A stretch of 64,000 nt of DNA from NCBI GenBank assembly GCA_903906365.1, contig CAIVKC010000047.1:1-64000 (forward strand), in the 5' to 3' direction. Source of the stretch: an uncultured Bacteroidota bacterium (GTDB lineage: Bacteria > Bacteroidota > Bacteroidia > Chitinophagales > Chitinophagaceae). Below the pieces are notes generated by a model, which saw only the letters and a program-made list of their open reading frames with translations, had not been told where the DNA came from and did no database searches. This document shows, piece after piece, positions 63,552 to 64,000 of this stretch; positions within the stretch are counted from its first letter, which is position 1; every line of letters begins with the position of its first letter. The position numbers and the translations under genes were made by a program.

Positions 63552-64000
63552 ATGACATGGAAAACCCTCCTTCCTGTTTTTATTCTTACCAACCTTGCAT
63601 TGATTGGCATGGGTCAGCCCGATACCGGTTTTTATAATCGTAGGTGGCAACAGGTGGATTCCCTGGTTTTGCAAAAGGGACTGACGCAGTCTGCCCTGCA
63701 GGAAATAGACCGCATTTATGCAATTGCCAAGAAAAACAAACATGAAGTACAGGTTATAAAATCCCTCATATACCAGATGGAGCTAAGGGAAAGCAGGGAG
63801 GAGCATGCGGCGCAAAAAAATATAGCCCAACTCAATAGCGAGCTGCAACAAGCCAAATCACCCTACAAAGCCATCCTGCAAAGCCTGCTGGCCCAAACAT
63901 ACTGGCAGTATTACAGTCAACATCGTTATCAGTTGTTGCTACGGACCCCAACGGCCGGTGTTGCGGCTGGTGACTTCAGTACCTGGGGCCCCCAGGACTT
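63552..64000 (+). CDS. Alpha-2-macroglobulin-like protein, N-terminal part (cut by window edge)
   Basis: The first 149 codons of a gene continuing past the window. A signal peptide (ends in LIGMGQ) is followed by a helical segment starting FYNRRWQQVDSLVLQKGLTQ, with IYAIAKKNKHEVQVIKSLIY and ILQSLLAQTYWQYYSQHRYQ and ending near DFSTWGPQD. This is the N-terminal helical region that precedes the MG domains in large Bacteroidota alpha-2-macroglobulin-like proteins. The thioester and MG domains are not visible, so the identity is inferred from this portion. A weak -7-like TAACTTTA is 17 bases before the start. Confidence 0.75.
   Translation, partial: MTWKTLLPVFILTNLALIGMGQPDTGFYNRRWQQVDSLVLQKGLTQSALQEIDRIYAIAKKNKHEVQVIKSLIYQMELRESREEHAAQKNIAQLNSELQQAKSPYKAILQSLLAQTYWQYYSQHRYQLLLRTPTAGVAAGDFSTWGPQD

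Noticed and set aside
1-64000. CRISPR arrays, insertion sequences, phage genes, tRNA and rRNA genes
   Set aside because: No regular direct repeats with spacers, transposase motifs, terminal inverted repeats, integrase genes or tRNA/rRNA signatures were seen on reading both strands.

Overview
The window is ordinary chromosome from a Bacteroidota bacterium, most likely Chitinophagaceae or a close relative. The evidence is the T9SS sorting domains, PorP/SprF, the MG2/plug protein, the head GIN-domain protein, the PdeM DNA-repair module, -7 promoter elements of the form TAnnTTTG, and the lack of clear Shine-Dalgarno sequences. Base composition looks even throughout. I saw no insertion sequence, phage, integron, CRISPR array, tRNA or rRNA.

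Layout. 1-2.6 kb: the N-terminus of dnaJ and grpE (minus strand, with a textbook Bacteroidota promoter), an RlmI-like methyltransferase, and a small type A sorting-domain protein. 2.8-8.8 kb: a surface module of PorP/SprF plus a giant PKD-repeat protein with a type B T9SS signal. 8.8-19.8 kb: a lipoprotein, M32 carboxypeptidase, a barrel-less MG2/TonB-plug protein, a sugar isomerase-like lipoprotein, a probable L,D-transpeptidase, ssb, mnmA, a lipoprotein and an RsmB-like methyltransferase. 19.8-24.5 kb: 2-oxoglutarate dehydrogenase E2 and E1, then rpsT. 24.5-33.8 kb: M14 peptidase, YXWGXW lipoprotein, GH20-like enzyme, GIN-domain protein, guaA, a periplasmic-binding-like protein and a diheme cytochrome. 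33.9-39 kb: the Lhr-like helicase and PdeM of the ligase-associated DNA damage response, an HDAC-like deacetylase overlapping pdeM, and a LexA-like S24 regulator with a perfect dyad at its own promoter. 39-43.5 kb: a GT25 glycosyltransferase and secA. 43.9-53.0 kb: two tandem copies of a two-gene amidohydrolase unit. 53-64 kb: deoC, a SPOR protein, M20 amidohydrolase, CocE/NonD hydrolase, malic enzyme, MlaE/MlaF, sucD, a charged secreted protein and the start of an alpha-2-macroglobulin-like gene.

How it fits together. sucA, sucB, sucD and maeB supply central carbon steps. Secreted or periplasmic amide- and peptide-cleaving enzymes (M32, M14, four amidohydrolases, M20, CocE) suggest a peptide-consuming lifestyle. 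The two most system-like regions are the duplicated amidohydrolase pairs, where the short partner and the N-terminal half of the long partner have lost the metal-binding HxH, and the helicase-PdeM-deacetylase-LexA-like cluster. Product names rest on reading motifs by eye; no database search was run.
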